The notes beneath the pieces were generated by a model that worked only from the letters and a program-made list of their open reading frames with translations, was not told the DNA's origin and searched no databases. Positions 41,252-52,156 of a stretch of 64,000 nucleotides of DNA are shown in pieces. Where the stretch lies: the NCBI GenBank assembly GCA_943736015.1, contig OX031064.1, forward strand, positions 34,089,361 to 34,153,360. Reading direction: 5' to 3'. Origin of the DNA: Tridacna crocea. Lineage: Eukaryota; Mollusca; Bivalvia; Cardiida; Cardiidae. The position numbers and the translations under genes were made by a program. Numbering within the stretch: the stretch's first letter is position 1; each line of letters begins with the position of its first letter.

Positions 41252-41567
41252 CTGTTTACCGTGTAGTTTTGCCTCATTAATGATGCCAAGGAAGAAAGCC
41301 TTTGAAAATATGAGAAACAGAGAAAATGCTGAAAGCTAGAAGACAAATATGGCTCAAATAGAGCGATTTGTCTTTGATAGAAGAAGACAAAAAAACCTGT
41401 AGGAAAGAATAAATAGAAAAAACATTGATAGAGAGAAAAAAAGATATGAAAGGAGATGTGATGCCAGAGCTTGTTACAAGCATTTTCCTCTTTTTCCCGC
41501 CATGTTTTCAAAGCTTTTTTTTTTTTAAATGTTTGTAAAGACACTTTGTTGTTTTGTAAGGGTTAGA
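41248..41567 (-). mobile_element. HP element, decayed and expanded
   Basis: TTAACTGTTTACCGTGT start; AAAATGCTGAAAGC and TTACAAGCATTTTCC core halves are separated by ~130 bp of foreign sequence. Confidence 0.55.
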
Positions 41568-41669
41568 AGATTATTAAACTGACATATTCTTCTCTTCAGC
41601 TTCAAACCTAAATCATTAGAGAGAATTGTTTCAGCGGGGGACATTGAAATGAAGGTGGGACAGGAAGAA

Positions 41670-42261
41670 CCTTAATTCCAGGCTTTTGAGAAAATAAATA
41701 AGGTTCAAATTCAAATTGTCAAATATTTTTTCCCCTCATCTTTCACCTAGTGAGAAACGAGCCTGCCACAAAAATTAGTACAGAGATAGAATGGTATGGA
41801 CCTTATTTTGTTCTGTTCTGTTCATTTCATTGTTATACATATACTGTCTAATCGTTTTTATACCAAGTTGCAGTTCCTAGTATTTTTAACGTTTATAATG
41901 AAATGTTAAAAGTTCTGACAGATATAACTGTGTGAAATACTTCGTTTTGTGATGTTTATCATGGAGTTTGCCACCTTGAAATTAATCCTGGACTTTTTCT
42001 TGTTTTAAGAAGAACTTTTAGACCCATTAATAGCACTTTCAGATGGAATAGAAAATATCGCCTTGAATAAAGGGAAAAATAAGAAGCTTACGAAAACAGG
42101 GTAATTAGACTTAAAAAATATACTGGATAAGACAACATGTATTCAAGATATCACATAAAGACTGTTGTTTGTATCTATATAGAAAAGTTCTGATCTATAA
42201 ATATAGTTTCAAACTACTGAAAAACCATGGACTTTTTGTTAAACTAAGCCTGGAATTAAGG
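41670..42261. mobile_element. 592 bp segment with perfect 16 bp inverted ends
   Basis: CCTTAATTCCAGGCTT at left, AAGCCTGGAATTAAGG at right. No target duplication is obvious and no coding frame is seen. Possible non-autonomous DNA element. Confidence 0.6.
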
Positions 42262-42611
42262 GTTGTCATTGATATGTAGTATAGTCAGATTATAATGCAA
42301 CAAACGTTCTGTAAATATCACATTCAGATGCCACATTGTTTGCGACGGATTTGTATTAAATTTGGATGAAAAGAGATAGGCGAATACAGAATAGAGCAAT
42401 CACTCCAACTGCACAATTTTCAATTAATTCTGATTGTGGATGAGTGAGATGGCACATGTATTGAGGAAAATGCTGTGAACAAATTGCACCCTCGTTGTGA
42501 ACAAATTGCACCCATCTCGACATTTCACCCAACTGCAAAATTTCTGACTTCTTCATGTTGAAAGTAGTTTGAGAAGATAAATCTGATATGGCTGATACAA
42601 TGGGACTAATC
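42262..42611. other. Non-coding, nothing recognised
   Basis: Only a small tandem repeat (GTGAACAAATTGCACCC twice, 42475-42513). Confidence 0.5.
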
Positions 42612-42839
42612 TTAACTCATTACCAAATGGCAATATTTTAGGCTTGTCCAAATCGAAAGCATTTGCAGACGACAAAATTAAGGTGATTTGATATTTGAAA
42701 TTTGTTTTGTGAAGGGTAGAAAACATTGTGGGAAAAGGAAGAAATGCTGTTAACAGCATTTTCTCTTTTTCCCACAATGTTTTCTAAAGGCCTCTTTCTT
42801 AGGGTCGTCAAAAGTAATGATTGTGTGGTAATGGGTTAA
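42612..42839 (+). mobile_element. HP-A element
   Basis: TTAA both ends; core AATGCTGTTAACAGCATT has lost one G:C pair symmetrically. Confidence 0.9.
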
Positions 42840-42844
42840 AGTAA

Positions 42845-42967
42845 TAAATATTGGGGGAGAGGGAGAAAATACTAGTTACCAGCATTCTCACACTTTTTTC
42901 AATATCTTTTCAAAAGCCTTCTTCTTTGGGTTTTGTAAAATACAAGATCTTGTATAGAAAAAGTTGA
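42845..42967 (+). mobile_element. HP-A right half, decayed
   Basis: Core AATACTAGTTACCAGCATT and CCTTCTTCTTTGGG. Confidence 0.6.
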
Positions 42968-43264
42968 AATCTTAATATAAAAGTAAGTTGCATTATGATC
43001 TTTAAGACATTGTTATAAGTTTTCTGGAGTTTGAGTTGCAAAAATGACTGGCTGATGTATGGTTATGAAAAAGTTCGATTCTTCCTTTGATTTATGTCTT
43101 TGTTTGATTACTTTTTGGGAATGACGTTTGTTTTTAGCAGAGAAAGTTCCGAGATGTTATTGTAAATGTGATTTTATTTTCTATTCCTTCCATAAGAAAT
43201 GGTAGATTCTACTCTGCATGAAATTGTAAAATGAATTTGTCAGAATCTTAACAGAATAGGAATC

Positions 43265-43493
43265 TTAACCCTTTCCCAAACAATCCCTGGTTTTTACGAC
43301 CCTAAGATAGAAGCCTTTTGAAAACATTGTGAGAAAAGGAAAAAATGCTGGTAACCAGCATTTTCTCCTTTTCCCACAATGTTTTCTACCCTTCTGGAAA
43401 CAAATTTCAATTTTTGAGATGTGTTTATTTTGTTGTCTGCAAATGCTTTCAATTTGGACCAATCTAAAATTTTGTCGTTTGGTAAAGAGTTAA
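43265..43493 (-). mobile_element. HP-A/A2 hybrid element
   Basis: Short-arm end TTAACCCTTTCCCAAAC is A2-like, while the long-arm end GGTAAAGAGTTAA is A-like. GGTAACC core. Confidence 0.92.
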
Positions 43494-43893
43494 AGGTGTT
43501 CATTAACAAATTCTTCTGTGTGTCAGTTTGTAAGAAAGAGAAAAATAAGCTACCTAGTGCAACATGGTAAGGGAATTAGCTTTCTTTTATTCTTTCTGTC
43601 ATAAAGAAATAAATAGACCATGTGGATTTCATAATAATTTCATTATGGCTTGTTACAAGTACAGAAAATGTTGGGAATAGATCTAGTTTAGGTTTGCTAA
43701 AATGGTTTTGTTATGTTATCAAAATTGAAATTGTCCATTTGTTCTATAGATTTTTTATTTTGCATGAATACATGTAAAGCATTGTAAGAAGAAGAAAACA
43801 CATGTTATGAACAGGCGTTGATTTTGCCACATTTTTCAAATATTGATTCTGCATGTAGACAAAATTAGTTCACTGGAAGAGGTAAGACTTATA
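43494..43893. other. Non-coding, nothing recognised
   Basis: No gene or repeat identified. Confidence 0.5.
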
Positions 43894-44130
43894 TGAACTC
43901 TTTACCAAACAACAAAATTTTAGACTGGTCCAAATTGAAAGCATTTGCAGACGACAAAATCAAAGTGACTAAACAATTGAAATTTCTCTTAGGAAGAGAA
44001 GAAAACATTGTGGGAAAAGGAGAAAATGCTGAATTAGGGTTGTTAAAAGATGGCATTGTGTGATTAAGGGTGATTGTGGCTCAAATGGAAATTTTGTAAC
44101 AAGTGTTTTCATCCTTTTCCACAATGTCTA
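43894..44130 (+). mobile_element. HP-A element with core/arm deletion plus fragment
   Basis: 43894-44067 has the complete long arm, then jumps from AAAATGCTGA directly to the short-arm end TTAGGGTTGTTAAAAG. 44075-44130 is a further fragment. Confidence 0.75.
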
Positions 44131-44237
44131 AAAAGGATAAAGAAGAATTACAGATATACGATGTCATAGTCGTGATAGGTTTTTCAATTAAAGTCTTTAC
44201 CAAACAAAAATATATTTAGGGCTTGCTTAGTCCATAC

Positions 44238-44410
44238 CTAACTCTTATCAAACGACAACATTTTTGGACTGGTCCAAGTTGAAAGAATAAGCAGACGACA
44301 AAATTAAAATGACTCAATATTTGAATTTTTTTCTGCTTTTCCCAGAATGTTTTCAAAAGCTTTCTTTCTTGGGGTCGTTAAAAGTTGGGATTGTGTAGTA
44401 AAGAGTTTAA
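44238..44410 (+). mobile_element. HP-A element lacking the left core half
   Basis: 173 bp. The long arm ends at TTTGAATTTTTTTC and joins TGCTTTTCCCAGAATG of the right half. TTAA right end. Confidence 0.82.
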
Positions 44411-44576
44411 GCATTTGCAGAGAGGAGGTTGAATTTTTGGTGAAATGATAGCATTTGTCTTTGAAAGGGTAGAAAACATCATTGGAAAAGCAGCAAATGC
44501 TGAGACACAGGTTGGCCTGTGTAGACTGCTCAGGCTTGACCAGTGTTGATGCTTTCTGCAGAGGCTTTAACCTTTT
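44411..44576. mobile_element. HP left fragment then P4-like hairpin
   Basis: 44411-44505: GCATTTGCAGAGAGGAGG to AGCAAATGCTGAG. 44508-44570: GGCCTGTGTAGACTGCTCAG and GCTTGACC resemble the P4 hairpin. Confidence 0.5.
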
Positions 44577-44794
44577 CCCAAACAAGCCCTGTTTTTTACG
44601 TGTCTGCAGTAAAAGTCTTTTGAAAACACTGTGGGAAAAGGAGAAATTGCTCGTAACGAGCAATTTCTCCTTTTCCCAAGTGTTTTCTATCCCTTTTGAG
44701 AACTTTCTACCATTTTCGCCAAATCTAAAATTGTCGTTTGCGAACTCTTTCGGTTTGGAAGGGTCCAAAATTTATCGTTAGAGAAAGGGTTTAG
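44577..44794 (-). mobile_element. HP-B element at a P4 end
   Basis: TTAACCTTTTCCCAAAC start, core ATTGCTCGTAACGAGCAAT. The right TTAG is followed by CTCCCTTTTTACAGAGCATG then GCTCA, the P4 terminus. Confidence 0.88.
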
Positions 44795-45030
44795 CTCCCT
44801 TTTTACAGAGCATGGCTCATGTTTTATTGTCATTTGTTGGATTGATGATCATTATAGTTGAGTGCATGGCTGTACCTGTGTTGTTCCATTGCTGAACAAG
44901 TTCTTGTTTGTATGATGTGGGGATGGATTGGGGGTGGGGGAGCTGGCAAAAACTTTAAGAAACTAACGGTCTTCTTTTCTCAGAATTTTTCCGAATTTCT
45001 AAGTCCTCATAATTGAGTCATGTTTGTAGA

Positions 45031-45070
45031 TTGAGATCAGATTCCACAAAGTATGCAGTCTTATGTTAGA
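45031..45070. repeat. P3 hairpin, diverged
   Basis: GAGATCAGATTCCAC .. GCAGTCTTATGTTAGATC. Confidence 0.45.
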
Positions 45071-45124
45071 TCTAGGCTTTCCTTTTCTGATAGCTTTAGA
45101 ACTTGAGATATCGGCATTTCTAGT

Positions 45125-45229
45125 TCTGGGTCTGTATTCACCAACCATTCTATAGAATGTTTTTTGTCTTGATCTTCAAGATTTTATGACTGTGAAAGTA
45201 ACAGAACTTGTGATTGGCTAAACCATAAA
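45125..45229. mobile_element. P2 left half
   Basis: TCTGGGTCTGTATTCACCAA to GATTGGCTAAACC, ending at the palindrome centre; the right half is absent. Confidence 0.75.
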
Positions 45230-45419
45230 CTGAGAATCTCCATTTCATTTTAGTCATGCTTTGCGAAAAGAAGATGTAATGTGTGTGCAGAATGTTTTGA
45301 TCCTATCACCTAGCGCAATCAGCACGGGCTGACCTGGATTGGCAGTTTTTCCTATGGTAGATTTTTGCATGCCAAAAGGCTTTTTAAAGTTATGATTTAG
45401 TATGTATGTAGACATTAGA

Positions 45420-45648
45420 TTAACCCATTACCGCTCAATCCCTACTTTTGACGCCCCTGAGAAAGGAGCCTTTAGAAACCATTGTGGGAAAAGGAGAAAA
45501 TGCTGGTAACCAGCATTTTCTCCTTTTCCCACAATGTTTTCTACCCTTCACAAAATAAATTTCAAATCTTTAGTCACTTTTATTTTGTCATCTGCACATG
45601 CTTTCAATTTGGACCAGTCAAAAATTTTGTCGTTTGGTAATGGGTTAA
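45420..45648 (-). mobile_element. HP-A element, intact
   Basis: TTAA both ends, GGTAACC core. One of the least diverged copies. Confidence 0.93.
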
Positions 45649-45851
45649 GTGACCATTTGCTTTACATAATGCAGTATGTACTACAAAGATTGATAACAGT
45701 TGCTGAGAAAATGTTACCCCACAGCTTGTGTTTTTATCCTCCATATCTGCCAGTTTTAGACTGACAGCCTCTGATTGATCTTCTTGTCAACAACAGGTAA
45801 CACCCAAGTTGTTCTGCATGTAATTTTGCAGATACATATTCAGGTGTGAGC

Positions 45852-46070
45852 TTTTCGCCCTTTACTGGACAATCCAAACATTTAATGTCCCTTATGTGAA
45901 AGGCTTCTGAAAACAGTGAGAGAAAAGCAGAATGTGCTAGTAACTGGGATTTTCAGCTATTCCCTTTATGCTTTCTACCCTTTCTAAAACAAATTCTGTC
46001 ATTTGAGCCATGATAAATTTGTCGTTATCAGTTCGGACATGTCTAAAATTTTGTCTTTTGATAAAGAGTT
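45852..46070 (-). mobile_element. HP element, decayed
   Basis: CGCCCTTTACTGGACAATCC start; core TGTGCTAGTAACTGGGAT; end TTGATAAAGAGTTG. Confidence 0.65.
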
Positions 46071-47080
46071 GTGAGAGGCTTTGAGTTTTCATTTAGCCAA
46101 TTGACCTTTCTGCCAATTTTGATTGATAGGAGTTCCATTGTCTTATCGGCCAGTGAAAACACAGCATTGGGCATCATGTAAAACAAAAAAGTCTGACACA
46201 ATTCATTATAGACATGGGATAATTTGATCGTGTCTATCTATTTATCAAAACAGCCAACACTATTTGAATTGATAAGAAAATTAAGGAAAAAATTGTTGCA
46301 ATTAAGCTAGAGTGAAATATCAGCTAAAATAGAACTGAAGTGGATGCTCTTTCTCTTTGTATTCGATGCCATTTTCTGGTTAGCTTATCAGGCTTGACAA
46401 CCGATATACCAAGTTACGTGGGGGGTGGGGGGGCATGCCAAACTCGCATTTACAGAAAGGTCAATTGTGTAATGCCCAAGAATTATTGTCATCACAGTTT
46501 AGACTCCAAAGCATTTTTGATACTGATCCTGGAGTTAACAATTTGGCTTATTGGGTGTTGGCTGTTGTCCGTTTGACTTTTATGTAAGATACAACAGTTA
46601 CCAGTTTACAGGAGTTAAGAAATTAAAGAAAATCACATATCCATTTATCCATAAATAGTATCAGAAGCAACTTGCATATCAAGGTAACATTGTCACAAAG
46701 TAAACTGCCTTGAAAATCTATTTTCTGTACACTTCTCATCATTGTGTCATGTTTTATAAAATGAAAAGAATTGCTATAATTCTGTAATGTACAATCATAT
46801 GCAATATTTTTTTGTCTAGTCATTTTGTATTGTAGGCCATTATCTCATGTATTCTTTAGTAATATACTCCCATTTGTAAAATGGAAGAGCAGATATAGAT
46901 TCAATCTGATTTTAGAACAATTTCTTTTTAATATGCCTAAAAGGGCATGTCATGCTAGGCCTTTTGTCACCTGTCTGTTAGCAGTATCATGTATACTTCA
47001 TATTTCTGGAACTTTTTGCCTGAATTTGAAAATATAAAGTATATTTGTACATTGTACCTTGTTTAGACGAGGTTGAGCAG
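46071..47080. other. Non-coding, nothing recognised
   Basis: Only a G-run (46420-46433). Confidence 0.5.
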
Positions 47081-47470
47081 GTTTTCAGACATCGGTCCTA
47101 AAGGTCAAGGTCAAAGCTGAGTGTCTAAGGAATCTCACATAATAAATAATTATTGTGTCTTGCTGCATGTCGTTTGAGCCCTTGTTTGAATTTGAAATTT
47201 TTTGTACATGTGTGTACCTTGATGAGGTGAAATGCAGAGCACAGGACCTGCGGTTTTATACATCATGCATAAAAGTTAAGGTTAAAGCAGAGGGGTCAGA
47301 GGTGAAACACTCGCATATTGTGCCCGCTCCACGGTCCCTGGTCTGATTTTGAAACTAGGTCACATAATGTGTGCACTTTTATGGGATGATATGCTTAGCA
47401 GAGGTAAAAGAGGCAAGGCTCCAAGTTCAAGGTCACAGCAGGAAGCTTCCTTCTGGAGTAAAGTATATTG
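47081..47470. repeat. GGTCAAGGTCA-type repeats
   Basis: CTAAAGGTCAAGGTCAAAGC, AAAGTTAAGGTTAAAGCAGA and TTCAAGGTCACAGCAGG recur at irregular spacing with GA.GAGGT. leaders. A diverged tandem repeat, origin unknown. Confidence 0.45.
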
Positions 47471-47632
47471 CCCCACTTTGTGGAGCTCATGCTTGATGTA
47501 GAAATTAGACATAGAACATGTACTGGTATGAGTGAAGATATGTTTTTTTTAAAATTGGCCAATCCATACATAGGTTTAAATGACATTGCTGAACAAGATT
47601 GGACTTTACAGGAAAAGCAGATCAGGACCAAC

Positions 47633-47815
47633 CATTCTTGAAAATATTCTTAGTCTTATTCTCAAAGTTTTTCTAAATTTGTAAGTAACACAACTTCTGA
47701 TTGGCTAAACCAAATGGTTTAGCCAATCAGAAGTTGTGTTACTTACAAATGTAGAAAATTCTAGAGAATAAGACACAAAACATTCTTAAGAATGGTTGGT
47801 GCATACAGACCCTGA
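47633..47815. mobile_element. P2 foldback element
   Basis: CAACCATTCTTGAAAATATTC mirrors to ..CATTCTTAAGAATGGTTGG. The centre GGCTAAACCAAATGGTTTAG has CCAAT boxes on both sides. Confidence 0.85.
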
Positions 47816-47929
47816 TGTTGAACTTGGACAGTCAACAAGTTTGTAAAAATACTATGACCATAAGGAGGCTTGAAAATTTATTAAACTTGAAACAAGCCAA
47901 AATCTAGTGTAGAATACATGAAAAAATAC

Positions 47930-48110
47930 TTTAAGGAGATGGCTTGTAGATATATTTTGGGAAAAGGAGAAAATGCCAGTAACCAGCATTATCTCGTTTT
48001 CTGGCACTAGTTTGTATCCTTTCTATTGGAAACCTCAACATTTTAACCAGATTTGATTTGGTTTGAATATGCTGTAGTCTAAAAATTTTAACCATTTGTA
48101 GTGTTAGCTC
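47930..48110 (-). mobile_element. HP element, decayed
   Basis: GGGAAAAGGAGAAAATGCC core, ending CCATTTGTAGTGTTAG. Confidence 0.6.
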
Positions 48111-48204
48111 TTTGATACTAAATGGGATGTATGTCACCTTGAGAAAAGAATGTTTCATGTTCAAAATGTGTTTAACTTTATAATCAGGAAACCATCTATG
48201 TCCT

Positions 48205-48900
48205 CTGTTTTACTTTGGTTAGTGCTTATATTTATGTTACTACGGTAGGTGTGGATATTTATGTCACCACGGTTAGTGCATATATATAGGATCTGACATA
48301 AGTGGGCCTTTGAGATAAGATTTTATTACAGGTGTCGAGGGAATTTCGGCAAGTTTAGTAACATTTTCCTTATCGATTTTAATAAAATTTTATCGCAAAC
48401 GTCAACGAATGTCAGATTTTTTTTTTTATCACATAACAACATTTCACAAAATATAGATCAGATGATGAAATGACACTCGGAAATGCACTCACGGTAATAT
48501 CCATTTGTACGAAATACTATATGTACAAAATGACATCAAAAATGACGTCGCACAAATATGATATCAAATATGTATAAGATAAGAAAATTTGTAATGGGTA
48601 TATCACACTGAAAACATGGGCGGTTATGTGATAAATATATATGTCACTAGGTTTAAAGCATAAATGTATATTGTTACAGTTGGTGTAAATATTTGTGTCA
48701 CTACTGTTAATGCATATAATTATGTCACTACAGTTACAGCATTTTTGTCACTACTGTAAGTGCATATAATGTATGCCACTGTATTTAAGGCACATATTTT
48801 TCACTAGTCTACTGTAAGTGCATAAATTATATTTATGTAACTAAAGTTAGTTTGTATAATTATGTCATTACAGTAAGTATGTATATTTGTGTCAAAAAGT
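48205..48900. repeat. GTCACTAC(A/G)GTTAGTGCATAT minisatellite, interrupted
   Basis: Units of ~30-40 bp at 48205-48290 and 48640-48900. Between them is a ~350 bp insert (GGATCTGACATAAGTGGG to GGCGGTTATGTGATAAA) without such units. Confidence 0.65.
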
Positions 48901-49288
48901 ATAAAAGATGTAATGGTTAGGGGTTTGTAATCAATAAATGTTCAAGTAGACTGTAGAATTATATGTGAAATTTTGTACTGGATGAAAATGGTATAATTGG
49001 TGAAAAATAAAACAGGAGATTTACAGTTATACAAGAGTTTTTGCTGGTGAAGTTCATTGCAATTACCTTTATTTTTAACTGTTGTATTATTAGAAAGGGA
49101 GTACTTGCCAACGAGAGAATCAGACCACACCTGCTGAAACCATGTGGAAGTTAATCTGTCAGATATCATCTCATGGACTTGTAGCTGTTTGTTTCATTGC
49201 AAAGGTTTATAATAGTTTGCACCATAAACATAGCATAAACATTGGTACAAGCCCATGTGGGTGTCAGTCAAAACAGGCAGAATACACA
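48901..49288. other. Non-coding, nothing recognised
   Basis: No gene or repeat identified. Confidence 0.5.
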
Positions 49289-49516
49289 TTAACCCATTAC
49301 CACACAATCCCGACTTTTAATACCCCTGTGAAAGAAGCCCTTAGAAAACATTGCAGGAAAAGGAGAAAATGCTGGTAGCCAGCATTTACTTATTTCCCCA
49401 CAATGTTTTCTACCCTTCCCATAACAGGTTTTAACTTTTCAGTCACATTTATTTCGTCGTCTGCAAATGCTTTCAATTTGGACAAGCCTAAAATATTGTC
49501 ATTTGGTAATGAGTTA
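49289..49516 (-). mobile_element. HP-A element
   Basis: TTAA both ends; core centre GGTAGCC. Right TTAA starts another HP fragment (to ~49580). Confidence 0.9.
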
Positions 49517-49580
49517 ATTCTTTTCCAAACAATCCTGTTTTAACTATGCTAAGGCAGAAGGCTTTGGAAAACATCATGAG
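49513..49580 (-). mobile_element. HP short-arm fragment
   Basis: TTAATTCTTTTCCAAACAATC and AGAAGGCTTTGGAAAACATC. Confidence 0.6.
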
Positions 49581-49607
49581 TTAAGAGGGGCAATACTGTA
49601 AGGTGAC

Positions 49608-49836
49608 TTTACCCATTACCTCACAATCCCTACTTTTGATGACGCTGAAAAAGAGGCCTTTAGAAAACATTGTGGGAAAAGTAGAAAATACTGGTAACCA
49701 GCATTTTCTCCTTTTCCTATAATGTTTTCTACCCTTTTCGAAACAAATTTCAAATTTTCAGTCACTTTTATTTTGTCGTCTGCAAGTGCTTTCGATATGG
49801 ACAAACCTAAAATTTGGCCATTTGGTAAAGAGTTAA
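49608..49836 (-). mobile_element. HP-A element
   Basis: TTTACCCATTACC start, GGTAACC core, TTAA end. Confidence 0.9.
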
Positions 49837-50475
49837 GCCATATTTGTCACCTTCGAATATATTAAATGTAGATGGGTCAAAAAATTGTGTCTTATAAATG
49901 ATTAAGACAGTTACTGGAATCTTATTCACAAGCCTTTCCAGCTTAAATCTGAATTCTAAACTTCAAGACAAGCAATCTTATTGGCTACAACAGAAGATCT
50001 CAGCCCATCAGATGCCAGCCATGGAATTTATTTTGGAATAATGTCAAAATGGTTCATGTGAATAATGACCCAATTCAAATGCATATCCCTATTGATACAT
50101 GTAATCAATGGACAGTGGTGATCTATGAAAACGTAGTACTTCTTTTTTCTCTGCTACAGGCTGTAAGAATTGATCGTGTTGCAGTTCACTTTAATTTAGA
50201 ATGAGGTAATTTAGAAATCATCGGTAGCGGTATAGAATGCAATGAAATGATAAAGAGAATTAAACAACTTGGATAAGAAGCACCCCCTTTCAAGATGTTA
50301 ACAGATGATAGAAGAGCATCCAATCCATGTGGCCATAAAAAAAAAAAATCACAAAAAAAAGATATTGGCCTTTATAGGATTGAACAAGTAGACTTTCCCA
50401 GTGGAAAAAAAATTCAAGAACCACAATCAACCCTTATTCGTCTTGATAATCTGCACACATCATTTTAGACTTGTC
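49837..50475. other. Non-coding, nothing recognised
   Basis: Poly-A run at 50338-50360; no gene. Confidence 0.5.
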
Positions 50476-50702
50476 TGAACTCATTACGAAACGACAGTGT
50501 TCTAGGCTTGTCCAAATAGAAAGCATTTGCAGACGACAAAATAAAAGTGACTGAAAATTTGAAATTTGTTTTGTGAAGGGTAGAAAACACTGGGAAATGG
50601 AGAAAATGCTGGTTACCACCATTTTCTCCTTTTCCCACAATGTTTTCTGAAGGCTTCTTTTTGAAGGGCATCAAAAGTAGGGATTGTGTGGTAATGGGTT
50701 AA
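50476..50702 (+). mobile_element. HP-A element
   Basis: TGAACTCATTACGAAACG start, TTAA end shared with the next, inverted copy. Confidence 0.9.
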
Positions 50703-50937
50703 CTCTTTACAACACAATCCCAACTTTTAACGACCCTGAGAAAGAAGGTTTTTGAAAACATTGTGGGAAAAGGAGAAAATGCTGGTAACCAGCATTTTCT
50801 CTTTTTCCCGCCATGTTTTCTACCCTTCCTAAATTAAATTTTGATTCTTCAATCACATTTATTTTGTCGTCTGCAAATGCTTTCAATTTGAACCAGTCTA
50901 TAAATTTGTTGTTTGGTAAAGAGTTAATTGGCAACAA
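50699..50937 (-). mobile_element. HP-A element abutting the previous one
   Basis: Forms a ~460 bp head-to-head inverted pair with 50476-50702 around TTAA 50699-50702. Confidence 0.92.
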
Positions 50938-50954
50938 CTTATCAAATGTGATTA

Positions 50955-51128
50955 AAAAATTGAAACTTGCTTGTAAAAGAATCGAAAGTGTAAATTTTAC
51001 AGACAACGTATTAAGTCTGATTCAAAAGTTCAAAATCGTTTGTGGAAGGCTTTAAGAAATTGTAGGAAAAGTAGAAAATGCTGATTACTTTCATTACCAG
51101 CATTTTCTCCTTTGGCCACATTTTCTTA
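50955..51128 (+). mobile_element. HP element, decayed
   Basis: AATTTTACAGACAACGTATT, TTTGTGGAAGGC, core with a spacer (ATGCTGATTACTTTC then ATTACCAGCAT). Confidence 0.6.
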
Positions 51129-51262
51129 AACCATTCCCAAACAATCCCTTGTTTTGCAAAGCTGCCCAATAAAGGTGCTTTTGAAAACAGTCTAAGAAAA
51201 GGAGAAAATTTTCATTACCAGCGTTTCCTCCTTTTCCCACTATATTTTCTGCCCTTTTGTTA
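51125..51262 (-). mobile_element. HP-A2 left part
   Basis: TTAAACCATTCCCAAAC start; core has lost the GCTGG motif; long arm absent. Confidence 0.7.
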
Positions 51263-51298
51263 ACGAAAGATCATTATTTGCATTACATTTAACTCATT

Positions 51299-51517
51299 AC
51301 CAAACAACAAAATTTTTGGCTTGTCCAAATTGAAAGCATTTGCAGACATAGAAAAAAAGAGACCAAAAATTTGGAATTTGTTTTGTGAAGGGTAGAAAAC
51401 ATTGTGGGAAAAGGAGAAAATGCTGGTTACCACCTTTTTCATTCTTTTCCCTCAATGTTTTCTAAAAACTTTTTTCTCAGGGTTGTCAAAAGTAGGGACT
51501 GTGTGGTAATTGGTTAA
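51299..51517 (+). mobile_element. HP-A element
   Basis: TTAA both ends; long arm slightly deleted after GCATTTGCAGACAT; right core half diverged. Confidence 0.88.
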
Positions 51518-51657
51518 TTTGTCATCTGCAAACTCTTTAAATTTGATGTAGTCCAAAATTTTGTCATATGGTAAAGGGTTAAGCCTACTTACTCCAGGTT
51601 GTTAAATTGGGATTGTGTGGTAAATGTTTAACTCTACCAAACAACAAAATTTTTCAC
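51514..51657. mobile_element. Three HP end fragments in a chain
   Basis: 51514-51582 long arm (-), 51596-51632 short-arm end (+), 51629-51657 bare terminus TTAACTCTACCAAAC, each joined at TTAA. Confidence 0.65.
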
Positions 51658-51714
51658 TTTTTAGGAATTGACAGGACAAATAAAGAATTGAACTGTGCTC
51701 TGCGAAAAGGGAGC

Positions 51715-51932
51715 TTAACCCTTTACTTCATAGATACTCATTTCTACGCATTACTTTTTGGAGCCTTTGGAAAACATTGTGGCAAAAGGTGAAACTGCTT
51801 GTGACGACCAATTTTACCTTTTTTCACAATGTTTTCTATGCTATCAAAAAGTGTCATATACAGCTTCATCCATGTTGTTATTTAGGGTCAATAAGAGATA
51901 CCATAGAAATGCCTGATGGGGTAAAGGGTTAA
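51715..51932 (+). mobile_element. HP-C element, second copy
   Basis: Inverted relative to 15972-16196: ends with GATACCATAGAAATGCC and GATGGGGTAAAGGGTTAA. Core GGTGAAACTGCTTG, more diverged. The right TTAA is the left boundary of P4 sequence. Confidence 0.82.
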
Positions 51933-52156
51933 TGCATCTGCAAAAGCATCGATCCAGGCCAGGCTGCGTCGTCCAAGCAGGTTGACCTGAACCAAAACTT
52001 TTTGAAATTGGTGTCAATTTTTTGTTTGTCAAAGGAATTATCTACCTCATTAAATAGGTTGTTGAAAAAAGTGGCTCCAATAGATCCATAATTATCTTAT
52101 GATTTGTGCTAATGTCATGTAGAGATACATTTAGCCCCCTTTTGCCAGAGATTGGC
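51929..52156. mobile_element. P4 element, right part
   Basis: TGCATCTGCAAAAGCATCG, AGGCTGCG..GCAGGTTGACC hairpin, GATCCATAATTATCTTATG, ending CCCCCTTTTGCCAGAGATTG then GCTCA. Uninterrupted, with TTAG at the right HP target site. Confidence 0.65.

Noticed and set aside
46340..46576. 78-codon frame at 46340 as a gene
   Set aside because: No family resemblance, no splice context, contains a G-run; likely chance.
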